64,000 nt of DNA, from positions 95,978,649 to 96,042,648 of the forward strand of contig CM019830.1 in assembly GCA_009763385.1 (NCBI GenBank), in the 5' to 3' direction. Position numbers and translations under genes: made by a program. This DNA is from Coix lacryma-jobi var. lacryma-jobi (Eukaryota; Streptophyta; Magnoliopsida; Poales; Poaceae). Below, piece after piece: positions 43,349-54,263 of the stretch. Positions within the stretch are counted from its first letter, which is position 1. Each line of letters opens with the position of its first letter. The notes beneath the pieces are model-generated. The model ran no database searches. It worked only from the letters and a program-made list of their open reading frames with translations, and was not told the DNA's origin.

Positions 43349-44520
43349 CAGACACCCAGGCCCCAGGTCAGACAGAAGGTCCCTCTTCAGAAGACTACGC
43401 TTCAACTAGAAACCCTAGAAGAGACTTCGGGAGTTAGCTTTCAAGTAGAAGACTAGATACCCCTGTAGTAGGATTAGAACCTAGTCTTATTTAGAACTAG
43501 AAGAGAGAGAGAGAGGAAGAGATCAAGAGGAAGCTCCGGCCTGTCGGATCAACTTCTTCATCTTGTACCTGTGGATTCAAGTTCTTCATCAACTTGCTTC
43601 ATCGATTGTTTCGGTAATCAACATCTATATTTAAGTTTGAGCTATTGTTCTTATTGTTCTTAAGGTTTGACTCTCTTTTGAGTACTTTAATTCTAGTCGC
43701 TCTAGAGTTAGAGTAATTGGATAGTATAAGCATGGTGCTTAGGCTGGATAACTCATATTTACCTCCTATAATGCCGGTAGTAGTGGTTGTTTGCAAGGGT
43801 GACTCTTATAGCCTTGTTGATTCTTCTATAGTCCACTTACCCGTGTGTAGGCTCGGTAGGATTATACATTTGCATAAAAGAATCATACTCTGTTGTGACC
43901 TTTTATGGCAACTTCCCCATTAAGAATAATAAACATATCACTCTTAAGTTGGGTTTAGACAACCTTAGTGATCCCCTCTATACTTTTAGCTTATCCGTCC
44001 TTGTTAGTTACTCAGGGGTTATACACTTGAGACTCATCGCTATCCGTTCCTTTGGGTTCGATATTAAAACTGGGTTACTCCGGTGAAGTGCTACATCGGT
44101 AGAGCTTATCTGTGTGCTTGCGGATAAAGTAGAGTGTGCATTAATTTATACCAACAATACACCACCCTAGCCTTCCCTTGGGATCAAATAAATCGACACC
44201 TGGTACTCCCAGGCGAAGTGCTACTACGATAGTTCTGTGCGCTTGCAGAATCTCCTCTAGGTAGATTGCAATCTCTCTAGCTAGCTCCTACTAGTGTCGG
44301 GATTGACAAACCCATTTGACATTAGTAGATAGCTGCTTTAGCTTCACTCCTTTAGGTATAGTGACCGTACTTGCTACAAGCACTTCTGACGCCGTTGCCA
44401 GGAATAGATTCCATAGTCTACTCCTAGTAACGACATTAGCAAGTGCCAACAAGCATTTCTGGGCCGTTACCAGGGATAGTTGCCTAGCTCTATCTTTAGT
44501 GAAGCTAAGAACTACCAACA

Positions 44521-45780
44521 AACTCCTTCAGCCGGACGAGATCCTGGTTGTACCCCACGACTTCAAGTCTCGATCCTTGGCGAGAGGACTCGGGGACAGC
44601 CTCGGACTCTTCCTGCGGACGATCTGAAGCCTCAGCATCGATCTCAGCCAGGACCATCTCCAGAGTGGGTTCATTAGGCTGTCGAGTGTGAAAAACCACT
44701 CGTTCATAACTCGGTCAAGCTCCAATTGAGCAGGAGAGCGAAAGATCGAATATGGAACACCAACCTGAGGCAATGGAAGTACGTCCACTTTAGGTGCTGT
44801 GTCGACCTGGGTACCGGATGGAGAGGAGCCTGGCATAGTGTTCACCAGGCTAAAGATAGGAGGGATGCTGGATTCGCTTTTGTCCTGCACCTCCGACTCC
44901 TCCACCGTCCGGGTTTCAGTAGCACCACTCGAGGATGCTGCGATCGGCTTCTTTTTTCTACATTGGACGAGCATTCATATTAATACCAGAAATACACAAA
45001 GCATCCTAAAGAAAGTACTGCGACTTACTTCACAAGCTTCAATGGCCGCGGTAGCTTCAAGATCGGCTTCTTGGGCTGCGGATCTGGGGCTGGAGCTTCT
45101 TCAGGAGTAGCACCACTTGAAGCTCCTTCGGCTGTCTCAGCATTTGGATCATACAAAGATATGAGATAAGGGTTTGTTAAATCCAAAACAGGAAGACTAT
45201 ACTTGGGTTTTCCCTTACCAGGAGCACCCGTATTACAGTACTTTTCAGCCAATTCTGTTGATAAAAGAATTTTTCGACAAGAACGAAGATTACTAGTGCG
45301 AGCCTTCTTTGGGACAGGATCTCCGGCTTCCTGGAGCGGACTCGGAGACCTCTTCCGGCTACTCTCGGCTTCGGGATCTATGAGCATGACATCAGAGTCA
45401 GTTGAATCTGAGTCTAACCAGTCAAGATCACCAGGAGAGCTTGACTCATTGTGAAGGTCCTCACTTCGAATGGGACCCTCGAGAGCAATGCCTCCGCCTT
45501 CCTGAGTCGCCCGGGGCAGGGGTGGACAATCATTGTTATTCCTCCCTTGGCCCTATGAAGAAGAAGAAGATAATGTCCATTCAGAAAGATATCTATTTAA
45601 AATTTAACAGACGGATACCCCAACTACTTACCTCTGGAGGAGGGTTGATGGCGGAGAAAGTCGTCATCATCGGGACAAGATGTTCACGGCTCTTCAATAG
45701 TCGGTTCATCCTCCTCAGAATCTCCTGGTTGGACAATTGCTTGGCATCATGCTGTCCCGGGTCCTTCACGCCAAGGTACT
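44521..45780 (-). mobile_element. T1, second piece (part of its antisense gene)
   Basis: Bounded by the TSD of element A (AACTC, 44521-44525) and of T2 (GTACT, 45776-45780). It contains only antisense-gene exons and introns. When the inserts are removed, the reading frames join on both sides without a shift. Confidence 0.88.
44526..45775 (-). pseudogene. T1 antisense gene, middle exons
   Basis: Two introns with clean GT-AG ends: 45553-45631 (79 bp, GTAAGTAG...TTCATAG) and 44958-45028 (71 bp, GTAAGTCG...AATGTAG). The exon 45029-45552 encodes an acidic region and then a Pro-rich basic one ending PKKPILKLPRPLKL. The exon 44526-44957 starts RKKKPIAAS and contains a frameshift near 44690. The upstream exon (45632-45775) encodes a helical stretch with QEILRRMNRLL. 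No enzyme motif is visible. Confidence 0.78.
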
Positions 45781-45839
45781 TGTCGGGGGAACGCCAAAGG
45801 GGTACCCCCAATCAATGCAAACACCCAAGCGCCCAATCT

Positions 45840-46130
45840 CTGACTCGCCCGAGCCCTCCCAGCCAGGCCTCGGGCGAACGCGCAATCTCCGTCTCGCCCG
45901 AGCCCTCCCGGCCAGGCCTCGGGCGAACGCTCTTTTCTCCGCCTCGCCCGAGCCCGCTGAGCCAGGCTTCGGGCGAGCGCGAACGCTCTATCTCCGTCTC
46001 GCCCGAGCCCTCCCAGCCAGGCCTCGGACGAACGCGCAATCTCCGTCTCGCCCGAGCCCTCCCAGCCAGGCCTCGGGCGAACGTGATCGCTCTCCGTCTC
46101 GCCCGAGCCCTACAGACCTCGGGCGAGCAC
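45840..46130. repeat. Hairpin minisatellite in the T2 5' LTR
   Basis: About six units, each with CGCCCGAG, about 16 bases (CCCTCCCAGCCAGGC), CTCGGGCG, then AACGCGCAATCTCCGT or similar. The two 8-base arms are perfectly complementary in most units. The 3' LTR has about eight units (59758-60140). Confidence 0.9.
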
Positions 46131-46339
46131 GCTCCTACACCCCTCGAGCCCTATCGCACGGACCTCGAGTGGTACAGACAGCGTACCAGCCCCATACCAC
46201 GCATTTAATGCCTTCACCTACTCCGGTCATGTCCACTGGAGCACAGCACGTACCACAGTAACTCGGTGTAAAGGTCAAGTCTCGTTTTCACCACAAGCAT
46301 GGGCGAAAGGGCACCAGTACAGCACTATTCGACCATACC

Positions 46340-46520
46340 ATGCACTGTAGCCCCTCGAGGCCGGCAACGCGCCCCTCGAGCCATGTACTGTAGCCCCTCG
46401 ATGCCGGCAACGCGCCCCTCGAGCCATGCACTGTAAACACCTCGAGGCCGGCTCCGCGCCCCTCGAGCCATGCACTGTAACACCTCGAGGTCGGCTTCGC
46501 GCCCTTCGAGCCCTAACTAC
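46340..46520. repeat. 44-bp CTCGAG repeats in the T2 5' LTR (four units)
   Basis: Units: GCACTGTAGCCCCTCGAGG, CCGGCAACGCGCC, CCTCGAGCCAT, with CCTCGAGG palindromes at both joints. Repeated with few changes at 60355-60530 in the 3' LTR. Confidence 0.88.
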
Positions 46521-46790
46521 TTTCATACTATTGGAGGACAGGTACCCCAAGACCCGGAGGGACCCCGCCGCGTCCTGTACATTCCGGGATGGGTGCTGTA
46601 CGGCTCCCACCTTTGCCGCGCACCACGTCCGCGCCCAGGATGGAAGCCACGACCCAACGGCGCCTCAACAGCAACGACCACATCAGCTCTAGTGGCCCCG
46701 ATAAGACAGGGTTCCTACCCTTCTCCGTATGGGGCACCATGCGCCCCGACACCTGTTATACCCTTATGTAACCCTGGCCTCCCCTTGCTC

Positions 46791-46797
46791 TATAAAA
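46791..46797 (+). promoter_or_regulatory. TATA box of the T2 5' LTR
   Basis: TATAAAA in CTTGCTCTATAAAAGGGACACC, a strong TATA context; identical in the 3' LTR at 60805-60811. Transcription would start around 46820-46830. Confidence 0.85.
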
Positions 46798-47088
46798 GGG
46801 ACACCAGGGCCCTCATTCAAGAGGGGGGATAGAACCTCGAGTGACAATATACGAGTCCACACACATACACGAGTCCGGACTCCGGTCCACGCTCATTGAG
46901 CTTGTATTCGCCCCTGTACAAGCACTTAGGTGCAAGTAATACAAGAACATCCCCCCCGCTGGACGTAGGGCCTTCTTTGCCCGAACCAGGATAAATCCTT
47001 GTGTTCGCTTGCATCACCATCCCGGAAGAGAAGCACGCGATCATATTACTCGTTGGTGTGATACCCCCGGGTACGAAACACCGACAGT

Positions 47089-47106
47089 TGGCGCGCCAGG
47101 TAGGGG
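47089..47106 (+). other. T2 primer-binding site
   Basis: TGGCGCGCCAGGTAGGGG begins two bases after the 5' LTR. It has the form recalled for RIRE2/Tat-type elements (tRNA-Arg type). Confidence 0.85.
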
Positions 47107-47141
47107 ATTCGCGTGTCGAGTCGGTTTCTCGCTGTTTCCTG

Positions 47142-49530
47142 GATGGCCGCTTCGACTCCTTCGTTCTCTACCAGTGCCGTCATCTGGTTCGGGAGCCTCG
47201 AGTTCCTGGCCACCGACAACGGCAACGAGCCGACCTTGCTCTCCATGGAGGGACCGGGTGGAGGGCGTGTCACGACACCCCATGCGAGGCGCGTGGCACG
47301 TCATCCACACCACCACGCATCGCCACCTCGTCGAGCGGCGCCGTCGTTACCGTCGTCGCCAGACACAGGCCGTCCGCCGCGGCACACTCCCACTTCCCTG
47401 AGGCCGGCGCGGAGTTCCCAAGGAGGAGCCTGCCCGACGCACGGCCGGAGACCTCCAGGGCGCGCCCGCGCCCACCCAGCGACTTCGCGTTCATCGTACG
47501 CGCGGACCAGGAGCCAGGCCAGAGGCCTCCGAGCCGTGCACCGTCGACGCCACCAACCTCCTCCCACACGGGACGTACCACGCTCGACGTCGACAGTTCC
47601 ATTCGGCCCCGTCAGCTCCCCAGCAGCCCACGCCCGTCGGCTCAACGAGCGCCGTCGGGACCAACCGCCAGCAGGCCAGGGAGAGCGCCCGGGCGTGCTA
47701 CTGCAGGCCATGGCCAACCTGGAGATCGTCCACCCCACGTGTGTCAACCGCGGCCTTCGCCAGCCATTGAGCCTCCCCGCGATCCACCGTCGGAGAATGG
47801 TACCGCGAGCTGCGATCCCAGCATTTGCCAAGACGGCACGCCGTCGACGGCTCCGGCTCCGACGAATACGACTACCACGACCCCGACTTCTGGGATCCCA
47901 CCAGGGAGTGCTTTCAACTCGAGGGGGTCGCGTGCGATACCGAGGACGAGGGCGACGACGGCAGACCAGCGCTCGATTTAGAAGGCCCCAGCGACGTGGC
48001 CGCGGCAGGCGGGTCACGTGTTCAAAGGAGGGACGAACCTCCGGCACCGGCTGTGCCGCCTCAGCACGACGACGGCCGGGCGGCGCAACTCGCGCAGGTG
48101 CAAGAGGCAATCACCAAAGCCGAGGAAGAACGGCGACACCTGCTGCAGCTCCGGCAAACCATGATGCAGGAGCCACCCCAACCCCGAGGAGCCGGAGCTC
48201 GAGGCCGGGCTCGAGAGGTCCACCGGCGGATCCTCGAGGACGGGGCACCAGCACGCCCCGAGGTATGCTTCCCACGAGCCGGCCAGAACGTGGTGGCGGC
48301 GGCGATGATGCTCCGTGATCTGCCCGCCGTCTCCAACCCCGACGCCAGGCGCATGCTCGGAGAAATGAAAAACCTCCTCGAGACAGCCGCGGTACAGCAG
48401 GCCGAGAGCTCGGCGTCGCGCCGACGCGAAGCAGCCTCGGGGAAACCAGCAGACACGCCCCGCGACGCTCGCGAGGCATCCGTCCACCAGCCGGACGCCT
48501 CTCGAGCCAGGCCAGTCCGCGAACGGATCGTCGACAACCGGCCGCCTCGAGACCCCAACGACGCCCGCAACGACATCAATCGGCGGCGCAAGGACAAGGG
48601 GGCCCAAGAGCGTGGCTATAGCGCCCATCGAGGGGGGCGCTACGACAGCGACGAGGACCGGCAGGTCCTCGAGCCCCCGGGCCCCCGAGTCTTCAGCCGA
48701 GCCATCCGCAGCTCAACCCTCCCCGACCGCTTCCGACCGCCGACCAACATCGTGAAGTACGACGGGGAGGTCGAGCCCAAGCTCTGGCTCTCGGACTTCC
48801 GCCTTGGCTGCCAACTAGGCGGAGCGAAGAGCGACGACCGCGTGATCATACGTCAACTCCCACTCTACCTCTCGGACACCGCCCGCCGGTGGCTCGAGGG
48901 GCTCCCGCCGGATCGGATCCATGACTGGGCCGACCTAGTCAGGGTCTTCGATGGGAATTTCAAGGGGACCTGCGTGCGTCCAGGCAACCCCTGGGACCTA
49001 CGGCGTTGCAGACAGGCGGCGGACGAGCCCCTCCGCGACTTTGCTCGACGGTTCTCGAAGCAGCGTCTCGAGCTCCCCCATGTGCCTGACGAGGACGTCA
49101 TCTCAGCATTCCTCGCGGGCACGACCTGCCAAGAGCTTGTTCATGAGCTAGGACGCTACCGTCCCGGGACGGTCGAGGACCTGATGGATCGCGTCACCAG
49201 CTTTGCTTCGGGCGACGAAGCAGTGGGGGCCTTCTTTGGCCCATTCCACGGACAAAGGCAAGGCGGTGATCGTACCGGAGGGCTCCAACAAAGGCGACGA
49301 CGCCAAGAACGACAACATTGACGGCAAAAAAAGGAAGAAAACAAGCGCAAAGGCCAGAAGGCGAAGCGTGGCGCCGATGACGACGACGACAAAGAGGTGC
49401 TCGCGGGCGCCCTCGAGCCTAAGAAGCCCCGAGCCCCCCCGACGGGGCTGTTTTCGACCAGATGCTCGAGGATCCCTGCACCTCCACAGGGGTCCCGTAA
49501 ACCACAAGTTGAAAGACTGCCGACTGTTGA
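47142..49530 (+). pseudogene. T2 gag
   Basis: Probable start ATGGCCGCTTCGACT at 47142 (MAASTPSFST); the first part is Arg/Pro-rich and frameshifted. The longest open stretch is 47825-49321 (498 codons) with DEYDYHDPDFWDPTRECF at the start and the retrotransposon gag domain at about 48720-49230 (KLWLSDFRLGCQLGG, RRWLEGLP, DLVRVFDGNFKGTC, LRDFARRFSKQRLELP). After another shift near 49240, a Lys-rich stretch and a CxxH...HKLKDC zinc-knuckle-like motif occur near 49480-49530. The protein would form the particle shell. Confidence 0.88.
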
Positions 49531-49729
49531 AGGGCTACTACTCCAAGCTCGGCGATAAGAGGAAGACGCGCCTAAGGGAAAGGATACCGATCGACGCGGC
49601 GGCCGGAACGCAGATGGCGACTTCCCCCCGGTGCGCGACTGCTACATGATTTACGGGGGGCCGACCGTCGGGCTCTCAGCTCGAGAGAGAAAGAAGGAGC
49701 GCCGGGAAATCTTTTCGCTTGCCACGACG

Positions 49730-50425
49730 CCCCCCGGTATCTTGACTGGTCCGATGCGCCAATCACGTTCGACCGTGACGACCATCCGGACCGCGTCATA
49801 AACCCGGGGGCTTACCCCCTCGTCGTCGACCCCGTCATAGTCGACGTTCGGTTCTCCAAGGTGTTGATGGATGGGGGCTCGAGCCTCAACATCATATACC
49901 TCGAGACCCTCGACCTCCTGGGGATTTCAGAGGGACAGCTCCGACCCAGCGTCGGGGGTTCCACGGAGTAGTACCAGGAAAGAAGGCCCACCCCCTCGGG
50001 CGCATCGACCTGCCGGTTTGCTTCGGCACGCCGGCAAACTTCCGGCAAGAAACGCTTACCTTCGAGGTGGTCGGCTTCCAAGGGACCTACCACGCCATCA
50101 TCGGCCGGCCGGGCTACGCCAAGTTCATGGCAATTCCAAACTACACATACTTGAAGCTCAAGATGCCGGGGCCAAAAGGGGTCATCACCGTTGACACATC
50201 CTACGAGCACGCATACCACTGCGACGTGGAGTGCGTCGAGCGGGGGAGGCCAACGTCCACCTCGACTCGCTCGAGGCCCTGGCAGCTCTGGCCACCGAGG
50301 AGGCCCCAGAAGCAAAGCGTCACGCCGGCACCTTCGAGCCGGCTGAGCACACCAAGCAAATACCCGTCGACCCGACCTCGGCCAATGGCAAGACGCTGAC
50401 CATCAGTACCAGCCTCGAGCCCAAA
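49730..50425 (+). pseudogene. T2 aspartic protease
   Basis: The frame contains VIVDVRFSKVLMDGGSSLNI with the active-site D-G-G-S at about 49870-49881, broken near 49965. It continues with the glycine-rich FQGTYHAIIGRPGYAKFMA motif near 50070-50130. It ends at TAG 50426-50428 in the sequence SLEP-K-stop-EAVLVDFLR, where related elements usually have Gln. Confidence 0.85.
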
Positions 50426-50428
50426 TAG

Positions 50429-51700
50429 GAAGCAGTGCTCGTCGACTTTCTCCGCGCGAACATCGACATGTTTGCGTGGAACCCCTCGGACATGCCGGGC
50501 ATACCGAGGGAAGTCGCCGAGCACGCCTTGGAGATCCAGGCCGGGTCCAGACCGGTGAAGCAACGCCTACGCCGCTTCGACGAGGAAAAGCGCAGAGTCA
50601 TCGGCGAGGAGGTGCACAAGCTTTTGGCGGCCGGGTTCATCAAGGAGGTATTTCACCCAGAGTGGCTAGCTAATCCTGTACTCGTTAAAAAAGAATGGAA
50701 AAATGCGGATGTGTGTAGATTACACTGGTCTGAATAAAGCATGTCCAAAAGTTCCATTTCCTTTACCTAGAATTGACCAGATCGTCGATTCCACTGCTGG
50801 GTGCGAAGTACTCTCGTTCCTTGATGCGTATTCCGGCTACCACAAATTAGGATGAGAAAATCCGATGAGCTCGCAACCTCCTTTATCACGCCGTTCGGTA
50901 TGTATTGCTATGTTACGATGCCCTTCGGCCTGCGAAACGCCGGGGCAACGTACCAGCGATGTATGCAACACATCTTTGGCGAGCACATAGGCAGAACCGT
51001 CGAGGCCTACGTCGATGACATCGTGGTTAAAACTAAAAAAGTCGGGAACCTCATCAGCGACCTCGAGACCACGTTCGAGTGCCTCCGGGCCAAGAATGTG
51101 AAGCTCAACCCCGAGAAGTGTGTCTTTGGTGTACCTCGAGGCATGCTACTTGGCTACATCGTCTCACAACGGGGGATCGAGGCAAACCCTGAAAAAATCT
51201 CAGCAGTCACGAGGATGGGCCCGATTCGTGACCTCAAGGGTGTGCAGAAAGTGACAGGCTGCCTAGCCGCTCTCAGCAGATTCATCTCGAGGCTGGGGGA
51301 GAAAGCACTACCCCTCTACCGCCTGCTAAAAAAGACGGAGCACTTTGCGTGGACCACCGAAGCCGAGGAAGCCTTGACCAAGTTGAAGGGATTGCTGACT
51401 TCTGCGCCAATTCTCGTGCCTCCGCAACCAGCCCAGGACGGCGATTCCCCCGAACCTCTCTCCTCTATGTGGCCGCAACCACTCAGGTGGTCAGCGCGGT
51501 CATAGTCGTCGAGAGGTACGAGGAGGGTCATGCATTGCCAGTCCAACGGCCAGTGTACTTCACCAGTGAGGTGCTCTCCGAGGCCAAGGTCCGGTACCCG
51601 CACATCCAGAAGCTGCTCTACGGCATCATCGTCACGAGGCGCAAGCTCCAGCACTACTTCCTCGCTCATCCCGTAACAGTGGTGTCCTCCTTCCCCCTCG
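50429..51700 (+). pseudogene. T2 reverse transcriptase with RNase H start
   Basis: Gypsy reverse transcriptase. IPREVAEHALEI opens it, then RRFDEEKR; a shift near 50700; MCVDYTGLNKACPK, SFLDAYSGYH; a shift near 50836; then PFGLRNAGATYQRCM, the catalytic AYVDDIVVKT at about 51007-51036 and EKCVFGVPRGMLLGY. Another frame switch near 51440 leads to the first RNase H region (YVAATTQVVSAVIVVERY, YPHIQKLLYGI), and one near 51680 follows it. At least four breaks in total. Confidence 0.9.
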
Positions 51701-51749
51701 GGAAATCATCAACAATCGGGAGGCCACGGGGCGCGTCGCCAAGTGGGTC

Positions 51750-52300
51750 CGCCGAGCTAATGGGGGAAACCATCACTTACGCCCCCCGAAAGGCCATCAA
51801 ATCGCAAGCGTTGGCAGACTTCGTCGCTGAATGGACCGACACTCAACTTCCGCCGGCGCAGATTTCAAGCCGAGCTCTGGACCATGTACTTCGACGGATC
51901 CCTCATGAAGACGGGGGCAGGTGCGGGCCTGCTCTTCATCTCGCCCCTCGGAGTACACATGCGCTACCTGCTACGCTTGCACTTCCCCGCCTCCAACAAC
52001 GTCGCCGAGTACGAGGCCCTCGTCAATGGGCTGCGCATCGCCCTCGAGCTCGGGGTCCGACGCCTCGACGCCCGAGGAGACTCGCAGCTCGTCATCAACC
52101 AGGTTATGAAGGCTTCAAGCTGCATCGATCCCAAGATGGAGGCATACTGCGGGGAGGTGCGCAAGCTGGAAGACAAGTTTTACGGCCTCGAGCTCAACCA
52201 CATAGCTCGAAAGTACAACGAGGCCGCAGACGAGCTGGCAAAGTTGGCGTCCACGCGCGGCACGGTACCGCCAGATGTCTTCTCGAGGGACGTCTTCGAG
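51750..52300 (+). pseudogene. T2 second RNase H domain (Tat type)
   Basis: MYFDGSLMKTGAGAGLLF begins at 51884 (first catalytic Asp of an RNase HI fold). EYEALVNGLRIAL supplies the Glu, ARGDSQLVINQV the second Asp, and IARKYNEAADELAKLA the C-terminal motif. Carrying a second, archaeal-like RNase H after the normal gypsy one is a recognised trait of the Tat clade (family knowledge). Confidence 0.88.
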
Positions 52301-53706
52301 CCATCCGTCGAAATTGAATCAAGGGCTGGCCCCTCGACGCCACCCCTCGAGCAAGGCACGGGGGCTCGACGCTCAATGCCACCCCTCGAGAAGGACCCCT
52401 CGACGTCCGCGGAGGCGATGCAGGTCGACGCACACGCCTCTTCTTCATCACGACCCCTCGACTGGCGGACGCCTTACCTCGACTACCTGACGCGAGGCGA
52501 GCTACCAGAAGACAAGACGGAGGCCCGACGCATCGCTCGAAGAGCCAAGACCTACGTCATCTACGGCGACGAACGGGAGCTGTACCGACGAAGCCCGACC
52601 GGGATCCTTCAACGCTGCATCCCACTCGAGGAAGGGCGCAAGCTCCTCGACGATATGCACTCGGGGGCTTGCGGCCACCACGCAGCGCCGAGGGCCCTGG
52701 TTGGGAACGCTTTCCGTCAAGGCTTCTATTGGCCGACCGCCATTGGGGACGCCAAGCGTTTGGTCCAAGCGTGCCATGGATGTCAATTCTACGCCAAGCA
52801 AACGCACCAGCCCGCACACGCCCTGCAGATGATCCCAATCACTTGGCCATTTGCCGTATGGGGGCTCGACCTCGTGGGTCCCCTCAAAAGGACAAGTGGA
52901 GGATACACACACATGCTCGTGGCCGTCGACAAGTTCACCAAGTGGATCGAGGCTAAGCCGATAGGAGACCCCACCTCCGAGAGGGCTGTCGAGTTCATCG
53001 CCAACATCATGTACCGGTTCGGGGTGCCTAATGTCATCATCACCGACAATGGCACCCAATTCACGGGCAAAAAGTTCACCAACTTCTGCGATGACAATAA
53101 CATTCGCATAACCTGGGCCTCGGTCGCATACCCCCAATGCAACGGGCAGGTCGAGCGCGCCAATGGCATGATACTCCACGGGCTGAAGCCAAGGCTATTC
53201 AAAACCCTCAAGAATTTCGGAAAAGGGTGGGCTACAGAACTCCCCTCGGTGCTGTGGGGCCTCAGGACTACGCCGAGTCGAGCCACCGGGTTTACTACTC
53301 TTTTTTCCTAACCTACGGCGCCGAGGCCGTCCTACCTACGGACCTCGAGTACGGCTCACCTCGACTTCGAGCCTACAACGAGCAAACCAGCGACGAAAGG
53401 CTCGCCAACGCCAAGGACCAGCTCGAGGAAGCCCGAGACGTGGCACTCATCAACTCGGCACGCTACCAGCAAACACTTCGATGCTACCACGACAAGCACG
53501 TGCGCAAAAGGGACCTAGCGGTGGGGGACCTTGTACTTCGACGGCTGCAAGATAATCGAGGACGCCATAAGCTCACCCCTCCGTGGGAAGGCCCATACAC
53601 CGTGGCCGAAGTGCTCAAGCCAGGAACGTACAAGCTCTACGACGACCAAGGCAGGATCCTGGCAAACGCGTGGAACATATCTCAGCTACGTCGCTTCTAC
53701 CCTTAA
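52301..53706 (+). pseudogene. T2 integrase
   Basis: A linker rich in STPPLE repeats, then the HHCC-type zinc region (GACGHHAAPRALVGNAFRQG and CHGCQFYA), the core with D in WGLDLVGPLKR, D in IITDNGTQF and E in NGQVERANG, then WGLRTTPSRATG. One shift near 53310 before LTYGAEAVLP. It ends at TAA 53704-53706 after NAWNISQLRRFYP. No chromodomain is visible. Confidence 0.93.
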
Positions 53707-54263
53707 AGGCCTCGAGGCCTTGTTCATTTTATCACTTTGTACAAACATGTCAAAATGAATGAACAAACTCGTACATTATCGTTTATGTTGCTTCGCATCT
53801 TAAGGTAGCCTCGACCCTGCTTTGCTCAGGGTCAAGCCTCCCTCGGGGGCTGACGGGGGCCCCCCCAGACTCCGGAAAAAATGAGCGTTGAGCGTTTTCT
53901 TTTCAAAAGTTTTGACCCTTGTCTCGACCCGTGCCTCGAATGAACTAGCGACGTCTAAATCCTAAAATACCTCGAGCCACCAAGGGTCGGGAGGCGTCGA
54001 CGTAGACGGCCACCTACGCCCCGGGCTACGGTAACCTACCTACCTACCTACGCCTCCCTCGAGGGGCTCGCGACGTATCGAAGGAGCGCAGGCTAAGCTA
54101 GCAGAAGCTCGAGCTTGCAACAAAGAGATATGGTCAAACGCATTTGAAAAGAAAACAACTCTTTTCATAAACAAGGCACATATACATTCGGGTCTCGACG
54201 TACCCTCATTTATGTCATAGAATTCTTACAAGGGCCTCAACGCCCAAATTTGGCACGCAGGCC
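53707..54263. other. T2 spacer with an internal polypurine-like tract
   Basis: No gene. At 53841-53852 it carries CCTCGGGGGCTG, matching the first eleven bases of the 3' polypurine tract (59688-59700), followed by a run GACGGGGGCCCCCCC. A short CCTACCTACCTACC repeat lies at about 54030-54050. Confidence 0.75.

Larger units (their letters stand above)
31599..44156 (+). mobile_element. S5: solo LTR (about 1.26 kb own sequence) carrying a MITE and C6
   Basis: Starts TGTTGACACT and ends ATACCAACA, inserted in the element A LTR; the 5' LTR of A shows the empty site CTCATACACC. Flanks are ATACT (31594-31598) and ATACA (44157-44161), so one base of the duplication has changed. Own sequence is 31599-31627, 32086-32233 and 43076-44156. 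A TATA box (TATATAAA) lies at 43341-43348 and a GAGAGAGA leader near 43505. There is no internal region, hence a solo LTR; lineage unknown. Confidence 0.85.
22323..44520 (+). mobile_element. A: Athila-like Ty3/gypsy element with gag and protease only
   Basis: TSD AACTC at 22318-22322 and 44521-44525. LTRs start TGTTGATG and end ACCAACA. The 5' LTR is 22323-26316 and the 3' LTR 29990-44520, both enlarged by insertions. The internal region is only 3.7 kb: primer-binding site, decayed gag, zinc knuckle, protease, non-coding sequence and polypurine tract. Reverse transcriptase, RNase H and integrase are missing entirely. The gag resembles grass Athila-type gag (QASPFCGKAHEDANAHL, KAKQWF). Confidence 0.92.
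29990..44520 (+). repeat. Element A 3' LTR, interrupted by S5, a MITE and C6
   Basis: LTR sequence is 29990-31598 and 44157-44520; the rest is inserted. It matches the 5' LTR with substitutions and small indels. It retains the uninterrupted target site of the copia solo LTR and a TATAAATA box at 30537-30544. Confidence 0.9.
45781..47086 (+). repeat. T2 5' LTR (1306 bp)
   Basis: Contains about six hairpin-forming units of roughly 50 bp (45840-46130), four units of about 44 bp with CTCGAG cores (46340-46520) and a TATA box at 46791-46797. The ends are proven by the duplications and by the 3' LTR. Confidence 0.95.

Noticed and set aside
46340..46520. Regular 44-bp repeats resembling a CRISPR array
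   Set aside because: The repeats are contiguous without unique spacers and lie in a plant LTR, duplicated in the partner LTR.
47301..48628. Long minus-strand ORFs of 200-270 codons
   Set aside because: Shadows of the GC-rich T2 gag on the other strand.
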